Source: an uncultured Clostridia bacterium (lineage in GTDB: Bacteria > Bacillota > Clostridia > Oscillospirales > Ruminococcaceae). Taken from it: a stretch of 45,151 nucleotides of DNA. The stretch spans positions 1 through 45,151 of the forward strand of contig CAMWVP010000009.1 of NCBI GenBank assembly GCA_947177735.1, written 5' to 3'. Positions 36,264-45,151 of the stretch are shown here, piece by piece; within the stretch, counting starts at the first letter, position 1, and the number at the start of each line of letters is the position of its first letter. The position numbers were made by a program, and so were the translations under genes. The notes under the pieces were generated by a model, which did not search any database, was not told the origin of the DNA, and worked only from the letters and a program-made list of their open reading frames with translations.

Positions 36264-37724
36264 TTATACCTTATTAAAATAGTCCGAGACTATCTCCTTT
36301 TCGTCAAAATGAAAATATTCGTCGCCTATCGCCTGATAATCCTCGTGCCCTTTGCCGCAAAGCGCGACAACGTCGCCTTTTTCGGCGATCCCGAGAGCGC
36401 GGTATATCGCCGCTTTTCTGTCGGTGAACTCCTCGTGCGCCCTGCCCTCGGGGATACCGCGGACTACGTCGTCAATGGTCTGCTGAGGGCTTTCGTGGCG
36501 CGGACTGTCAGTCGTCACTATCAGCACGTCCGCGTACTTTGCCGCCGCTTTGCCCATATCGGGGCGCTTGCCCGCGTCGCGCTCGCCCGCCGCGCCGAAC
36601 ACCGCTATAAGGCGGTTCACGGCTAACGGCTTCAGCATGGACAGCAGCTTTTCCAAGCCGTCCTCGGTGTGGGCGTAGTCGCGTATTACCGTGAAATCGC
36701 CCGTGTAAAGCGTTTCCAGCCGCCCCGCCACGCCCTCTATCCTCTCGAGAGCGAGCAGCACCTCGTCCATCGGTACACCCGTCAGGTGCACCGTCACCGC
36801 CGCTTCGAGCGCGTTTGAGACGTTATACAGACCCGTCATTGCGAACCGCACGGGATAGCTCTTTTCGGCGGCTCTGTCGGTCAGAATAAACTCCGAGCCG
36901 TGCGCCGAGAGCTTGACGAACTCGGTATGGAAATCGGCTTCCCCGTCCACCGAGACCGTTTTCAGCGGTACGCCTCGTTCGCGGCAGTAGTCCGCGATCT
37001 GCCGTCCGTACTCGTCGTCAACGTTCACGACGGCGTTTTCGCACATATCGAACAGCATACGCTTTGCCGCGAAGTAGTTCTCCATCGTACCGTGATAGTC
37101 CAAGTGGTCGCGCGTTAAATTGGTGAACGCGCCCGCCGCGAAGCACTCCGCGGCAAAGCGGTGCTGCGCCAGAGCCTGCGAGCTTGCCTCGATAAAGCAG
37201 TACTCCGTGCCCTCGTCAGCCATTTGCGCGAACAGTTGATACAGCCTGCGCGGCTCGGGAGTGGTCGGAGGACCGTCGTGTGAGTAGACCAAACCGCTCC
37301 CCGTATCCGTTCCCAGAGTGCCTATAACACCCGTTCTGTGCCCGAGCAGGCGCGTTATCTGCGCGCAGAGGTTTACGACGGTGGTCTTGCCGTTCGTCCC
37401 CGTGACGGCGCAGAGCTTGAATTTTTTCGTCGGCGAGCCGTAAAATCTCGAAAGGAGCTCCGGGTACAGCCGCCTCGTATCGGGAACGTTTATCTCCCGT
37501 TCAAGTCCCAGCCGCTCCTTTGTCACAACGGCGCACGCACCGTTTTTGAGCACCTTTTCCGCCGCCGAATGTCCGTCGAACGTATTGCCCTTTATACAGA
37601 CGAACAGGAAGCCGCTCCCGACCTCGCGGCTGTCGGAGGTGACCCCCGATACCGCAGCGCCGCCGATCTCGGCGGGGATATCGCATATCCCCGAAAACAG
37701 CTCTCCTATCGTCATTGCTTTCAC
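36264..37724 (-). CDS. murE: UDP-MurNAc-L-Ala-D-Glu amino-acid ligase
   Basis: AVTGTNGKTTVVNLCAQI, FTNLTRDHLDYHGTMENYF, DYAHTEDGLEKLL, GAAGERDAGKRP. Confidence 0.93.
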   Translation of the reverse strand: MKAMTIGELFSGICDIPAEIGGAAVSGVTSDSREVGSGFLFVCIKGNTFDGHSAAEKVLKNGACAVVTKERLGLEREINVPDTRRLYPELLSRFYGSPTKKFKLCAVTGTNGKTTVVNLCAQITRLLGHRTGVIGTLGTDTGSGLVYSHDGPPTTPEPRRLYQLFAQMADEGTEYCFIEASSQALAQHRFAAECFAAGAFTNLTRDHLDYHGTMENYFAAKRMLFDMCENAVVNVDDEYGRQIADYCRERGVPLKTVSVDGEADFHTEFVKLSAHGSEFILTDRAAEKSYPVRFAMTGLYNVSNALEAAVTVHLTGVPMDEVLLALERIEGVAGRLETLYTGDFTVIRDYAHTEDGLEKLLSMLKPLAVNRLIAVFGAAGERDAGKRPDMGKAAAKYADVLIVTTDSPRHESPQQTIDDVVRGIPEGRAHEEFTDRKAAIYRALGIAEKGDVVALCGKGHEDYQAIGDEYFHFDEKEIVSDYFNKV

Positions 37725-37727
37725 TCC

Positions 37728-40163
37728 TTAATCGCCGAACGAATTTGCCTGGAACGTTACCTCGATAACGCTTCCCTTGTACAGCGTAACGCCCGGGTCG
37801 TAGTTCTGCATGGTGGCGACGGCGTTTACGTTTTCTGCCGCGCCGCCCAGTATCTTGATGTTGAAGCCCGCGTTGATTATCAGCTCGTTCGCCTCCGAGG
37901 AGCTCTTTCCGATAACGTCGGGAACCTCTCCCATCTCTCTCTCCTTAACGTCTCCCACATACAGCACGACGGTAGAACCGCGCGGTATAACGCTTCCCGA
38001 AGCGGGTATCTGGTCGACTACCTGAGCGTCGCCCGTCGGGTCGCCGACAAACCTTACCTCGAAGTTGTTCGCGGTGAGGTAGCTCTGCGCGTACATCGTC
38101 ATATCACCGATAACGTTCGGTACTGTCGCGTCCATCTTAGCCTGCTCCTCGGCAGTGTAGGTCGGGTAGATGCCGAGATGCTCGAGACCGTCCTTGAACA
38201 CCGCCGAGACAACGGGACAAGCGACTGCCGAGCCATAGTACTCGGGACCCGTCGGAGTGTCCGCAAGCACGAGTATAACGATCTGCGGGTCGTCCATAGG
38301 CACGGACGCCGCAAAGGTCGAAATGTAGGTCATATGCGCGCCGCCCGCAAGGCCGCCCGCTTTCTCGTAATCCTCGATCTTCTCCGCCGTTCCCGACTTG
38401 CCGCCTATGCGGTAACCGGCGATATAGGCGTTGTGACCGCCGTTTTCGTTTACGATGGTCTCAAGTATCCCGCGCATCGTCTTGGAGGTCTCCTCCGAAA
38501 TGACCTGACGCTTGATCTGTGTCTCCTTTGTCTCGACGACGTTTCCGTTGCAATCGAGTATTTTGTCAACCAGGTGAGGAGTTACGAGCTTTCCGCCGTT
38601 TACGATAGCGCATATCGCCGTACACATCTGGATAGGCGTTATCTTATGCGTCTGACCCATAGAAGACATCGCCAGATCGACCGGTCCCATTCTGGAATAC
38701 GGCACGTAAATACTCTGCTCCTCGCCGGGAAGATCGATACCCGTAGGTTCGGTAAAGCCGAACGCCTCGAAGTAATTGCTGAATTTCTGCATTCCGAGCA
38801 TCTGACCTATCGCGATAAAGCACGGGTTGCAGGAGTTGGTCATTGCCTGCTGGAGCGTCTGTTCGCCGTGACCCCACTCGCGCCAGCAGTGTATCTCGGT
38901 GCCCGCGACGTCCGCGTAACCGGGGCAGTTGAAAGTGGTGTTGATATTGATAAGCTCCTCCTCAAGCGCGGACGAGCAGGTAACGGTCTTGAAAACCGAA
39001 CCGGGGTTGTAAAGCTCCGTAACTGCCTTATTTTTCCACTGCCGCTCGCGGAGTATGCCCTCCTGTTCGGCGATCTCCTCCTCCGACTTGCCCTCCTTCT
39101 TCATCTGTTCAAGCAGATCGAGGTCATAGACGCTCGTGATCTCCGAGGGATTGTTCAGATCGTAGGACGGTGTGGTCGCCATTGCCAGCACGCCGCCCGT
39201 GTTGCAGTCCATTATAATGCCGCAGGCGCGATTGATGACCGAATGCTGCGACACGCAAAGCTCAAGGTTCTTCTCGAGATAGTGCTGCAAAACCTCATCG
39301 AGCGTAAGCACAAGGCTGTGACCGTCCGTCGCGGAGAACACATCGTCGTTTCCGTACTCGACAGCCTTTCCCTCGCCGTCCGTGCGGTAAAACGCCTTGC
39401 CGTCCGTACCCCTGAGATACTCGTCGTAGTACGCCTCGAGCCCGTAGACACCGTCGCCGTCAAAGTTCGTGAAACCTATGACGTTTGACGCGAGTGAGCC
39501 GTTGGGATAATATCTCTTGCTCGTCTGTTCGGCATAAACGCAGTCGGAGCTAATGCCGTTGTCGATGAGGAACTGCTCGATGAGCTTTACCTCGGGCTTC
39601 TCGACCTTGCGCTTTACTATGTAATAGTTGTGCTCCTGAGCAATGTACGCCTTGCGCATACCGTCGGGAGATACCCCGAGTATCTCGGAGAGCCCGTCAA
39701 TAATGACCTCCGAGAGCTCCTTGAACGGCGGCAACGGTTCCTTGTTTGGATCCTTATCATCAAGCCATTTTAGCTGCTTATTCTCGTAATTCTCCCTGTA
39801 CGCCTTGCTTGCGCGGTAGGTAGCCTCCTCGGCGAAGATGATGTTCCACACCGTGGAGCTCTGCGCGAGAACCGTGCCGTTCGCGTCGTAGATAGCTCCG
39901 CGGTTCGCCATTATCGTCGACTCGCGCATCTGCTGGCGGTTTGCCTGCTGCCTCCACATATCGCCGTCAAGCACGGTGAACTTCAGCAGATTGTACCCCA
40001 CGAACGCCGAAAATCCCACAACTATCGCGAGTATAACTATCTGTCGTCCACGGTAGCCTATGACAGGCGGCTTCTCCGCGTCCTCGGCATCCTTTTTTGC
40101 TGCCCACGCGGCAAAACGCCAAAATAATCCCGTATTGTTGTTAGTTTTCTTGTCCAATTTCAC
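37728..40163 (-). CDS. Class B penicillin-binding protein with C-terminal PASTA domains (FtsI/SpoVD-like)
   Basis: RGAIYDANGTVLAQS, YNPGSVFKTVT (SxxK), MTNSCN (SxN), GGKSGTAEK (KSGT); PASTA repeats; GGAGGT before GTG at 40163. Confidence 0.9.
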   Translation of the reverse strand: MKLDKKTNNNTGLFWRFAAWAAKKDAEDAEKPPVIGYRGRQIVILAIVVGFSAFVGYNLLKFTVLDGDMWRQQANRQQMRESTIMANRGAIYDANGTVLAQSSTVWNIIFAEEATYRASKAYRENYENKQLKWLDDKDPNKEPLPPFKELSEVIIDGLSEILGVSPDGMRKAYIAQEHNYYIVKRKVEKPEVKLIEQFLIDNGISSDCVYAEQTSKRYYPNGSLASNVIGFTNFDGDGVYGLEAYYDEYLRGTDGKAFYRTDGEGKAVEYGNDDVFSATDGHSLVLTLDEVLQHYLEKNLELCVSQHSVINRACGIIMDCNTGGVLAMATTPSYDLNNPSEITSVYDLDLLEQMKKEGKSEEEIAEQEGILRERQWKNKAVTELYNPGSVFKTVTCSSALEEELININTTFNCPGYADVAGTEIHCWREWGHGEQTLQQAMTNSCNPCFIAIGQMLGMQKFSNYFEAFGFTEPTGIDLPGEEQSIYVPYSRMGPVDLAMSSMGQTHKITPIQMCTAICAIVNGGKLVTPHLVDKILDCNGNVVETKETQIKRQVISEETSKTMRGILETIVNENGGHNAYIAGYRIGGKSGTAEKIEDYEKAGGLAGGAHMTYISTFAASVPMDDPQIVILVLADTPTGPEYYGSAVACPVVSAVFKDGLEHLGIYPTYTAEEQAKMDATVPNVIGDMTMYAQSYLTANNFEVRFVGDPTGDAQVVDQIPASGSVIPRGSTVVLYVGDVKEREMGEVPDVIGKSSSEANELIINAGFNIKILGGAAENVNAVATMQNYDPGVTLYKGSVIEVTFQANSFGD

Positions 40164-40180
40164 AACCTCCGAAAAACCAA

Positions 40181-40209
40181 AAAAGCAAAGCCGTAAAGCC
40201 GACTTTGCT
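40181..40209 (-). terminator. Terminator/attenuator hairpin between ftsL-like and PBP genes
   Basis: AGCAAAGTCG / CGGCTTTGCT stem (one G-U) followed by TTTTT on - strand, directly upstream of PBP RBS. Confidence 0.65.
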
Positions 40210-40272
40210 GTTTTTAGTGATAAACAGTCTGCCGACAACCTGTCAAAGGGCTTGTACCCTTATTTTATGCCG

Positions 40273-40785
40273 TCAGAACCCAATGTATTCCAAAAACGCG
40301 GAGAACCATCTCTTGGTCGTTCCGAGCAATCCGTCGGAATCGTCGCCCGTCACCTCGATAAGATCCTCGGTATTGACACTGATATACTTCTTCTGCGAGG
40401 CGGCGACCTTCGACATTCCGAGGCTCTCCGTCGCGTATTTCTCGATATATCCGATGTTAGCCTTAGAGTCGAGTCTGCTCTGCAGCAGCGCGTTGTCGTC
40501 CTTGGCGGCGCTGAGCAGCTCCTCCTGCTCGGTCACCTTGCGCGTCACGTCGTCCAGCTTTGTTTTGTAATAGTTCACGGCAAAAAGCGCGGCAAATATC
40601 ATCAGTGCCGCAAACATGATCTTTATTCTCGATCCGCTTCTCGATACCGAGTTAGCGGGCGCCATACGTATCTTGCGGGCTTCCTCATCGGCACGGCGCT
40701 GCTTTTCGCGCCGCTCTCTGTCCGAAGTATCGAACTTTGAAAGGTCATAAGCCAGATTTGTATTATCGCTCATGGGATAAGTCAT
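40273..40785 (-). CDS. ftsL: FtsL-like septal protein
   Basis: Small single-TM protein followed by coiled-coil, positioned between rsmH and PBP in dcw cluster. Confidence 0.65.
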   Translation of the reverse strand: MTYPMSDNTNLAYDLSKFDTSDRERREKQRRADEEARKIRMAPANSVSRSGSRIKIMFAALMIFAALFAVNYYKTKLDDVTRKVTEQEELLSAAKDDNALLQSRLDSKANIGYIEKYATESLGMSKVAASQKKYISVNTEDLIEVTGDDSDGLLGTTKRWFSAFLEYIGF

Positions 40786-40822
40786 ACGCCGTCCCTCCTT
40801 TATTTCCGGAGCGCGAACGGTT

Positions 40823-41749
40823 TCACGCCCTTATTTTCTCTATCACTCGCAGCTTTGCGCTGCGGCTTCTCGGATTCTCCTCAAGCTCCTTTGCGCTCGG
40901 CGTTATCGGCTTGCCGTTGACGAGCCGTCCTCTCGGCAGCCTTCCGCAAACGCATATCGGAAACTCGGGCGGACATACGCAGCCCGTGCAGAACTCCTTA
41001 AAGCGGTTTTTAACGATCCTGTCCTCAAGCGAATGGAACGTGATCACCGACATTCTCCCGCCTATCTTCAGGCGGTCAAAGCCGTCGGTCAATGCCTTGT
41101 CCAGCGCCTCAAGCTCACCGTTCACCTCGATACGGATAGCCTGAAAGCTCTTTCGGCAGGGATTTTTCTCGCGCCTGTATGCCGCGGGAACGCTTTTCTT
41201 TATTATCTCGGCAAGCTCGCCCGTTCTTTCTATCGGTGCGGCAGCTCTTGCGTCCACTATTCCCTGCGCTATTTTCGGCGCGAATTTCTCCTCGCCGTAT
41301 TCGTAAAGTATCCGTCTTAGCTCTTCAAATGTGTAATCGTTGACAACATCACGCGCGGATAAACCCTCGCCGCTCATTCTCATATCCAGCGGCGCGTCGT
41401 TATGGAACGAAAATCCGCGTTCAGCGTCGTCAAGCTGGTGCGACGATACGCCCAGATCGGCGACTATCCCGTCCAGGGCATATACCCCCAGCCCGTCGAG
41501 AGCGTCGCCAAGCTCCATGAAATTCCTCCGTACAAACGTCACCGGATAACCTCTCAGCCGCTCCCCGGCAGCCTCGATAGCCTCCCCGTCCCGATCGAAG
41601 CAGATAAGTCTCCCCCCCGAGAGCCTCTCCGCCAACTCAAGACTGTGACCGCCGCCGCCCGTGGTGAGATCCGCGTAAACGCCCTTTGGGTCTGAAAACG
41701 CGCCGTCTACCGTTTCTTTAAGCAGCACCGTAGTATGTTGAAACTCCAT
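40823..41749 (-). CDS. rsmH: 16S rRNA (cytosine(1402)-N4)-methyltransferase
   Basis: HTTVLLKETVDG, DLTTGGGGHSLELAERL, RGFSFHNDAPLDMRM, AIRIEVNGELEALDKAL. Confidence 0.95.
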   Translation of the reverse strand: MEFQHTTVLLKETVDGAFSDPKGVYADLTTGGGGHSLELAERLSGGRLICFDRDGEAIEAAGERLRGYPVTFVRRNFMELGDALDGLGVYALDGIVADLGVSSHQLDDAERGFSFHNDAPLDMRMSGEGLSARDVVNDYTFEELRRILYEYGEEKFAPKIAQGIVDARAAAPIERTGELAEIIKKSVPAAYRREKNPCRKSFQAIRIEVNGELEALDKALTDGFDRLKIGGRMSVITFHSLEDRIVKNRFKEFCTGCVCPPEFPICVCGRLPRGRLVNGKPITPSAKELEENPRSRSAKLRVIEKIRA

Positions 41750-42174
41750 TAAATACCAAGCTCCTCAGCCATATCCGCGATGTCCTCCATGGGAGTACTG
41801 TTAGTATACTCCTCCCAGGACGCTTTATCCCAGATCTCGGCGCGGTCGACCAGCCCCACGACCACTACCTCGCCTGTGATATTCGCGTAAGCGCGCAGAG
41901 CGGGCGCTATGGCTATTCTGCCCTGCTTGTCCGGCTCAGCCTCGCAGGCGCTTCCGAATAAGAAACGCTCGATAGGCAGCGCCGCCTTTGACGGCTTACC
42001 TTTCAGGCTGGTCTTTAACTCTTCCCAGCTCTCAGTGGTGTACACCGTCAGGCACTTTGCGTTAAAGCTCTTGCAGATATAGAAATGCTCGCCGAACTCC
42101 TCGCGGAGCTTAGCGGGGAAGTTCATACGTCCCTTAGCGTCAACGGTATGCTCGTATTCGCCGTACATTTCCAT
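41749..42174 (-). CDS. mraZ: Transcriptional regulator MraZ
   Basis: GEYEHTVDAKGRMNFPAKLRE and second DKQGRIAIAPALRAYA AbrB-like repeat. Confidence 0.95.
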   Translation of the reverse strand: MEMYGEYEHTVDAKGRMNFPAKLREEFGEHFYICKSFNAKCLTVYTTESWEELKTSLKGKPSKAALPIERFLFGSACEAEPDKQGRIAIAPALRAYANITGEVVVVGLVDRAEIWDKASWEEYTNSTPMEDIADMAEELGI

Positions 42175-42314
42175 TCCCCCTCTGCCGTGAACTTGAAAGC
42201 GCCGTTCCGCCCTCCTCAGACGGATTTTTTCGTAGAATTGATATTTTTCCCTTTTTTTGGAGCAAGTGAATTTTTATCTTTTAATGAACTTTTCACCAAA
42301 ACAGTGAATTTTCA

Positions 42315-42365
42315 CACCACTTTTCCCCACAATCATATTATAACCTACTTGGAAAATTTTTTCAA
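42315..42365 (-). promoter_or_regulatory. dcw cluster promoter with MraZ-box-like repeats
   Basis: - strand TTGAAA (42360-42365)-N17-TATAAT (42337-42342), then GTGGGG (42325-42330) and GTGGTG (42315-42320) with 10-bp period. Confidence 0.7.
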
Positions 42366-42590
42366 GTGCCATTTCAAGACTTTTAGGCAAAAATCAAGAT
42401 AAAGTTTTGTTCATATTTTTGTGCACTTTCTACAAAAATGTTTTCAAAAGCAGGTTGCAAATGTCGGTGAAATTGTGAATTTTTACAACATATGGACAGA
42501 ACAGCTTCCATGTTTTCCATATCTTGGGCTTGCATCGGCTGCTTGGCACTACTGTTCACCTCAGCTTTGAACGTAGAAAAGTTAGGATAA

Positions 42591-42622
42591 TAAAAAATCG
42601 GCACCGCTCAGCGATGCCGATC
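42591..42622 (-). terminator. Intrinsic terminator of amino-acid ABC operon
   Basis: ATCGGCA...TGCCGAT stem with inner CGCT/GCG and T run on - strand. Confidence 0.7.
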
Positions 42623-42640
42623 AAAGATATTGTGTTACTA

Positions 42641-43366
42641 TCAGATAACTTTCGACAGAAAGTCCTTAAGACGCGGATTATTAGGAGCGTTGAAGAACTC
42701 GTCGGGCGGGTTCTGCTCGAGAATCTTACCGTCCGCCATAAACAGCACACGCGACGCCACCTCTCGCGCGAAACCCATCTCGTGCGTTACCACGACCATC
42801 GTCATACCCTCCTCGGCGAGCTGCTTCATTAAGTCGAGCACCTCTCCGACCATCTCGGGGTCGAGCGCGCTGGTAGGCTCGTCGAACAGCATCACTTCCG
42901 GGTTCATCGCCAGCGACCGCGCGATGGCTATACGCTGTTTCTGACCGCCGGAGAGCATATTCGGATAGCTGTCCGCCTTGTCGGGCAAGCCGACGCGCTT
43001 GAGCAGGCGCTCCGCGGTCTCGTTCGCTTCTTCCCTGCTCATCAGCCCCAGCTTTACGGGAGCGAGCGTGATGTTCTTTCTTATTGACAGATGCGGAAAC
43101 AGATTGAAGTGCTGAAACACCATTCCCATTCGTCTGCGCAGGCGGTCGAGCTCTTTGCCCGAGCAGTGCGTGATGTCCTCTCCATCGAACGTGATAGTGC
43201 CCGAGGTCGGAGTCTCCAATAGGTTCAGACAGCGCAGAAACGTGCTCTTGCCCGAGCCCGACGGCCCGATAACCACTACCTTTTCGCCCTTTTCGATGGT
43301 CTCCGAGATATCCTCAAGCACCGCCAGATCGCCGAAAGACTTGTACAGATGACTAACGTCTATCAT
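42641..43366 (-). CDS. Polar amino-acid ABC transporter ATP-binding protein
   Basis: [53 protein letters not shown]. Confidence 0.93.
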   Translation of the reverse strand: MIDVSHLYKSFGDLAVLEDISETIEKGEKVVVIGPSGSGKSTFLRCLNLLETPTSGTITFDGEDITHCSGKELDRLRRRMGMVFQHFNLFPHLSIRKNITLAPVKLGLMSREEANETAERLLKRVGLPDKADSYPNMLSGGQKQRIAIARSLAMNPEVMLFDEPTSALDPEMVGEVLDLMKQLAEEGMTMVVVTHEMGFAREVASRVLFMADGKILEQNPPDEFFNAPNNPRLKDFLSKVI

Positions 43367-44066
43367 TCTTCGCAAGCCTCCTTTCAAGCAACCGCACGAG
43401 CTTTGTCAGCCCTATTACCATCACCAGATAGATAGCCGCGACCGCCAACAGCGGCATATAAGCCTCAAAGGTCTGACTTCTTATGATATCGCCGCCCTTG
43501 GTGAGGTCCTGTATCGCTATGTAGCCCGCCACGGAGGTTTCCTTCAGCAGCACGATGAACTCATTCGCCAGCGCCGGCAGCACCGTCTTGAACGCCTGCG
43601 GGAGAATGATCGAGAGCATTGTACGACGGTAGTTCAGCCCCAGACTGCGGCCGGCTTCCATCTGACCGTTGTCAATGGACATTATTCCCGAGCGTATAAT
43701 CTCGGCAACATATGCCCCCGAGTTTATTCCGAACGCCAGCACCGCACAGAACACCTTATTGATGTTGACCGCGCCGAAGATGACATAATAGATTATCAGC
43801 AGCTGCACCATCATCGGCGTGCCTCGGATAACGGTAAGGTATATCTGCGCGAAGAAGTTGCCGACTTTCATTCTGCCCGTCTTATCGTGGGTCGAACGCA
43901 CGACCGCAACGATAAATCCCAGCAGGAAACCGAGTATGACCGCGCCCAATGTGATTATCAGCGTGTTCAGCAGACCGTCCGCGAGATACCGCCAACGATT
44001 CTGTTCGACAAAGTTTATCACGAACTTTCTGCCGAAGTTGGCGAAAAACTGCTTTATAGCGTCCAT
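43353..44066 (-). CDS. Polar amino-acid ABC transporter permease
   Basis: [69 protein letters not shown]. Confidence 0.93.
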   Translation of the reverse strand: MDAIKQFFANFGRKFVINFVEQNRWRYLADGLLNTLIITLGAVILGFLLGFIVAVVRSTHDKTGRMKVGNFFAQIYLTVIRGTPMMVQLLIIYYVIFGAVNINKVFCAVLAFGINSGAYVAEIIRSGIMSIDNGQMEAGRSLGLNYRRTMLSIILPQAFKTVLPALANEFIVLLKETSVAGYIAIQDLTKGGDIIRSQTFEAYMPLLAVAAIYLVMVIGLTKLVRLLERRLAKNDRR

Positions 44067-44121
44067 AATTGTTCTCCTATAACAAAAGTAGTGCGGTGAG
44101 ATCGCCGCACTACCGCTTTAA

Positions 44122-44940
44122 TTACTTAACGCGTGTAATTATTACCTGAAGCCCCGTTGCGTAGCTGTCGGTGAAGTCGACGCTCTCAAGTCTTGTGGGG
44201 TCAACGGTCATGCCCGCCATACCGATATCCGCCTTGCCCGACTGGATAGCGGGGATAATGGAGTCGAACGCCATATCGTCGATAACGGGCTCGTAGCCGA
44301 GCTTGTCACAGAGCGCCGTGAAGATATCGGGGTCGATTCCGACGATATTGCCGTCCTCAAGCGACTCATAGGGCGGGAACTCCGCGTTGGTCGCCATAAC
44401 GAGCTTGCCGTTGCTGCGGTCGGTGCCTTCGGGCGAGGTGTACTGATAGCTGCCCGTGTTATCGCCTATGTAGTTGGCGAGTATCTTGTCGATCGTGCCG
44501 TCAGCCTTAAGCTCCGCCATTGCGGCGTTAAGTCGCTCGACAAGGTCGCCGTTGTTTTTCTTGACGGCGATAGCATAGTCCTCGGGCTCGAACGAGTCGC
44601 TGAGTATCTGGAGGTCGTCGTTATTGGAAACGAACACCTTAGCGGGCTCGTTATCGATGATAACGCAGTCGATCTTGCCCTGCTTGAGCGCGCTTACAGC
44701 GTCCGCGCCCTTATTGTAGCGCTCAACCTTAGCGGGCTCCGCGCCTGCCTCGGGCTTCTCCTCATACGATCTTGCGAGGTCGTCGCCCGTGGTTCCCTGC
44801 TGTACGCCGATGGACTTGCCCGGCAGATCATTGACGGAGAACACCTTATTCGCGGGAACCCCGCAGCCTGTCAGAACGGTAACGCCCAGGCACGCTGCAA
44901 CGACAGCGGCTGTCAATCTTTTCAATGTCATAGCTTTCAA
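44122..44940 (-). CDS. Amino-acid ABC transporter substrate-binding lipoprotein, apparently circularly permuted
   Basis: Lipobox LTGC; VNDLPGKSIGVQQGTTGD...LKADGTIDKILANYIGD (normal C-half) precedes KLVMATNAEFPPYES...VDFTDSYATGLQVIIT (normal N-half). Confidence 0.9.
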   Translation of the reverse strand: MKAMTLKRLTAAVVAACLGVTVLTGCGVPANKVFSVNDLPGKSIGVQQGTTGDDLARSYEEKPEAGAEPAKVERYNKGADAVSALKQGKIDCVIIDNEPAKVFVSNNDDLQILSDSFEPEDYAIAVKKNNGDLVERLNAAMAELKADGTIDKILANYIGDNTGSYQYTSPEGTDRSNGKLVMATNAEFPPYESLEDGNIVGIDPDIFTALCDKLGYEPVIDDMAFDSIIPAIQSGKADIGMAGMTVDPTRLESVDFTDSYATGLQVIITRVK

Positions 44941-44977
44941 TTCCTTTCTGTTATACGGTTCTACACCTTATTTTAAT

Positions 44978-45006
44978 ATTATAGCACATTTGTCGACTAA
45001 TGTCAA
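44978..45006 (-). promoter_or_regulatory. Consensus promoter of amino-acid ABC operon
   Basis: - strand TTGACA-N17-TATAAT, exact consensus. Confidence 0.8.
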
Positions 45007-45057
45007 TCATTTTTAATATTGCTCCGCCAATTAAATATTTCCGAGTATCAAAGCTTT

Positions 45058-45151
45058 TGTGGGGGGGGGGGGGGCGGCGCGGGGGGCGGCCCGCCCACCC
45101 CCCGAGGGGTTTTGTTGGGGGGGAGAATTTTTTATTTTTTGTGGGGTGGGT
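45058..45151. other. Low-complexity G-rich contig end, probable sequencing/assembly artefact
   Basis: Poly-G runs and degenerate G/C/T sequence unlike the rest of the window. Confidence 0.7.

Noticed and set aside
37338-39488. 716-aa + strand ORF
   Set aside because: Antisense to murE and the PBP gene; no domain motifs; codon-bias artefact.

Overview
The window reads as a chromosomal contig from a gut-type Clostridia/Oscillospiraceae bacterium; this taxonomic impression comes from gene content and protein style only. Left part (1-20 kb, mostly + strand, mosaic/accessory): TauE/SafE permease, SUKH-type immunity-like protein, divergent PurA paralog, frameshifted LysR regulator, GH51 arabinofuranosidase, small P-loop kinase, and two LytTR response regulator / GHKL kinase systems, each linked to ABC transporters. 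A HAD/ASCH-like cassette is wedged between two diverged copies of a kinase-tail/operator/promoter/ABC-head segment. Middle (20-27 kb, - strand): two repeat-rich surface proteins with matching promoters, a large zinc-ribbon protein with a disordered tail, and a membrane protein. Right part (27-42 kb, - strand): a division/cell-wall (dcw) cluster mraZ-rsmH-ftsL-pbp-murE-murF-mraY-ftsW-murG-murA-ftsQ-ftsZ, preceded by a polar amino-acid ABC transporter. The strongest unusual observations are: (1) the amino-acid substrate-binding protein is circularly permuted (C-half precedes N-half); (2) 20-21 bp period direct repeats at matching distances upstream of -10 boxes in both LytTR loci, predicted response-regulator operators; (3) the duplicated flanks around the HAD/ASCH cassette; (4) a ~174 bp nested palindromic element downstream of ftsZ. 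The last ~100 bp look like low-quality G-rich contig-end sequence. No searches were run; family calls come from motif recognition.
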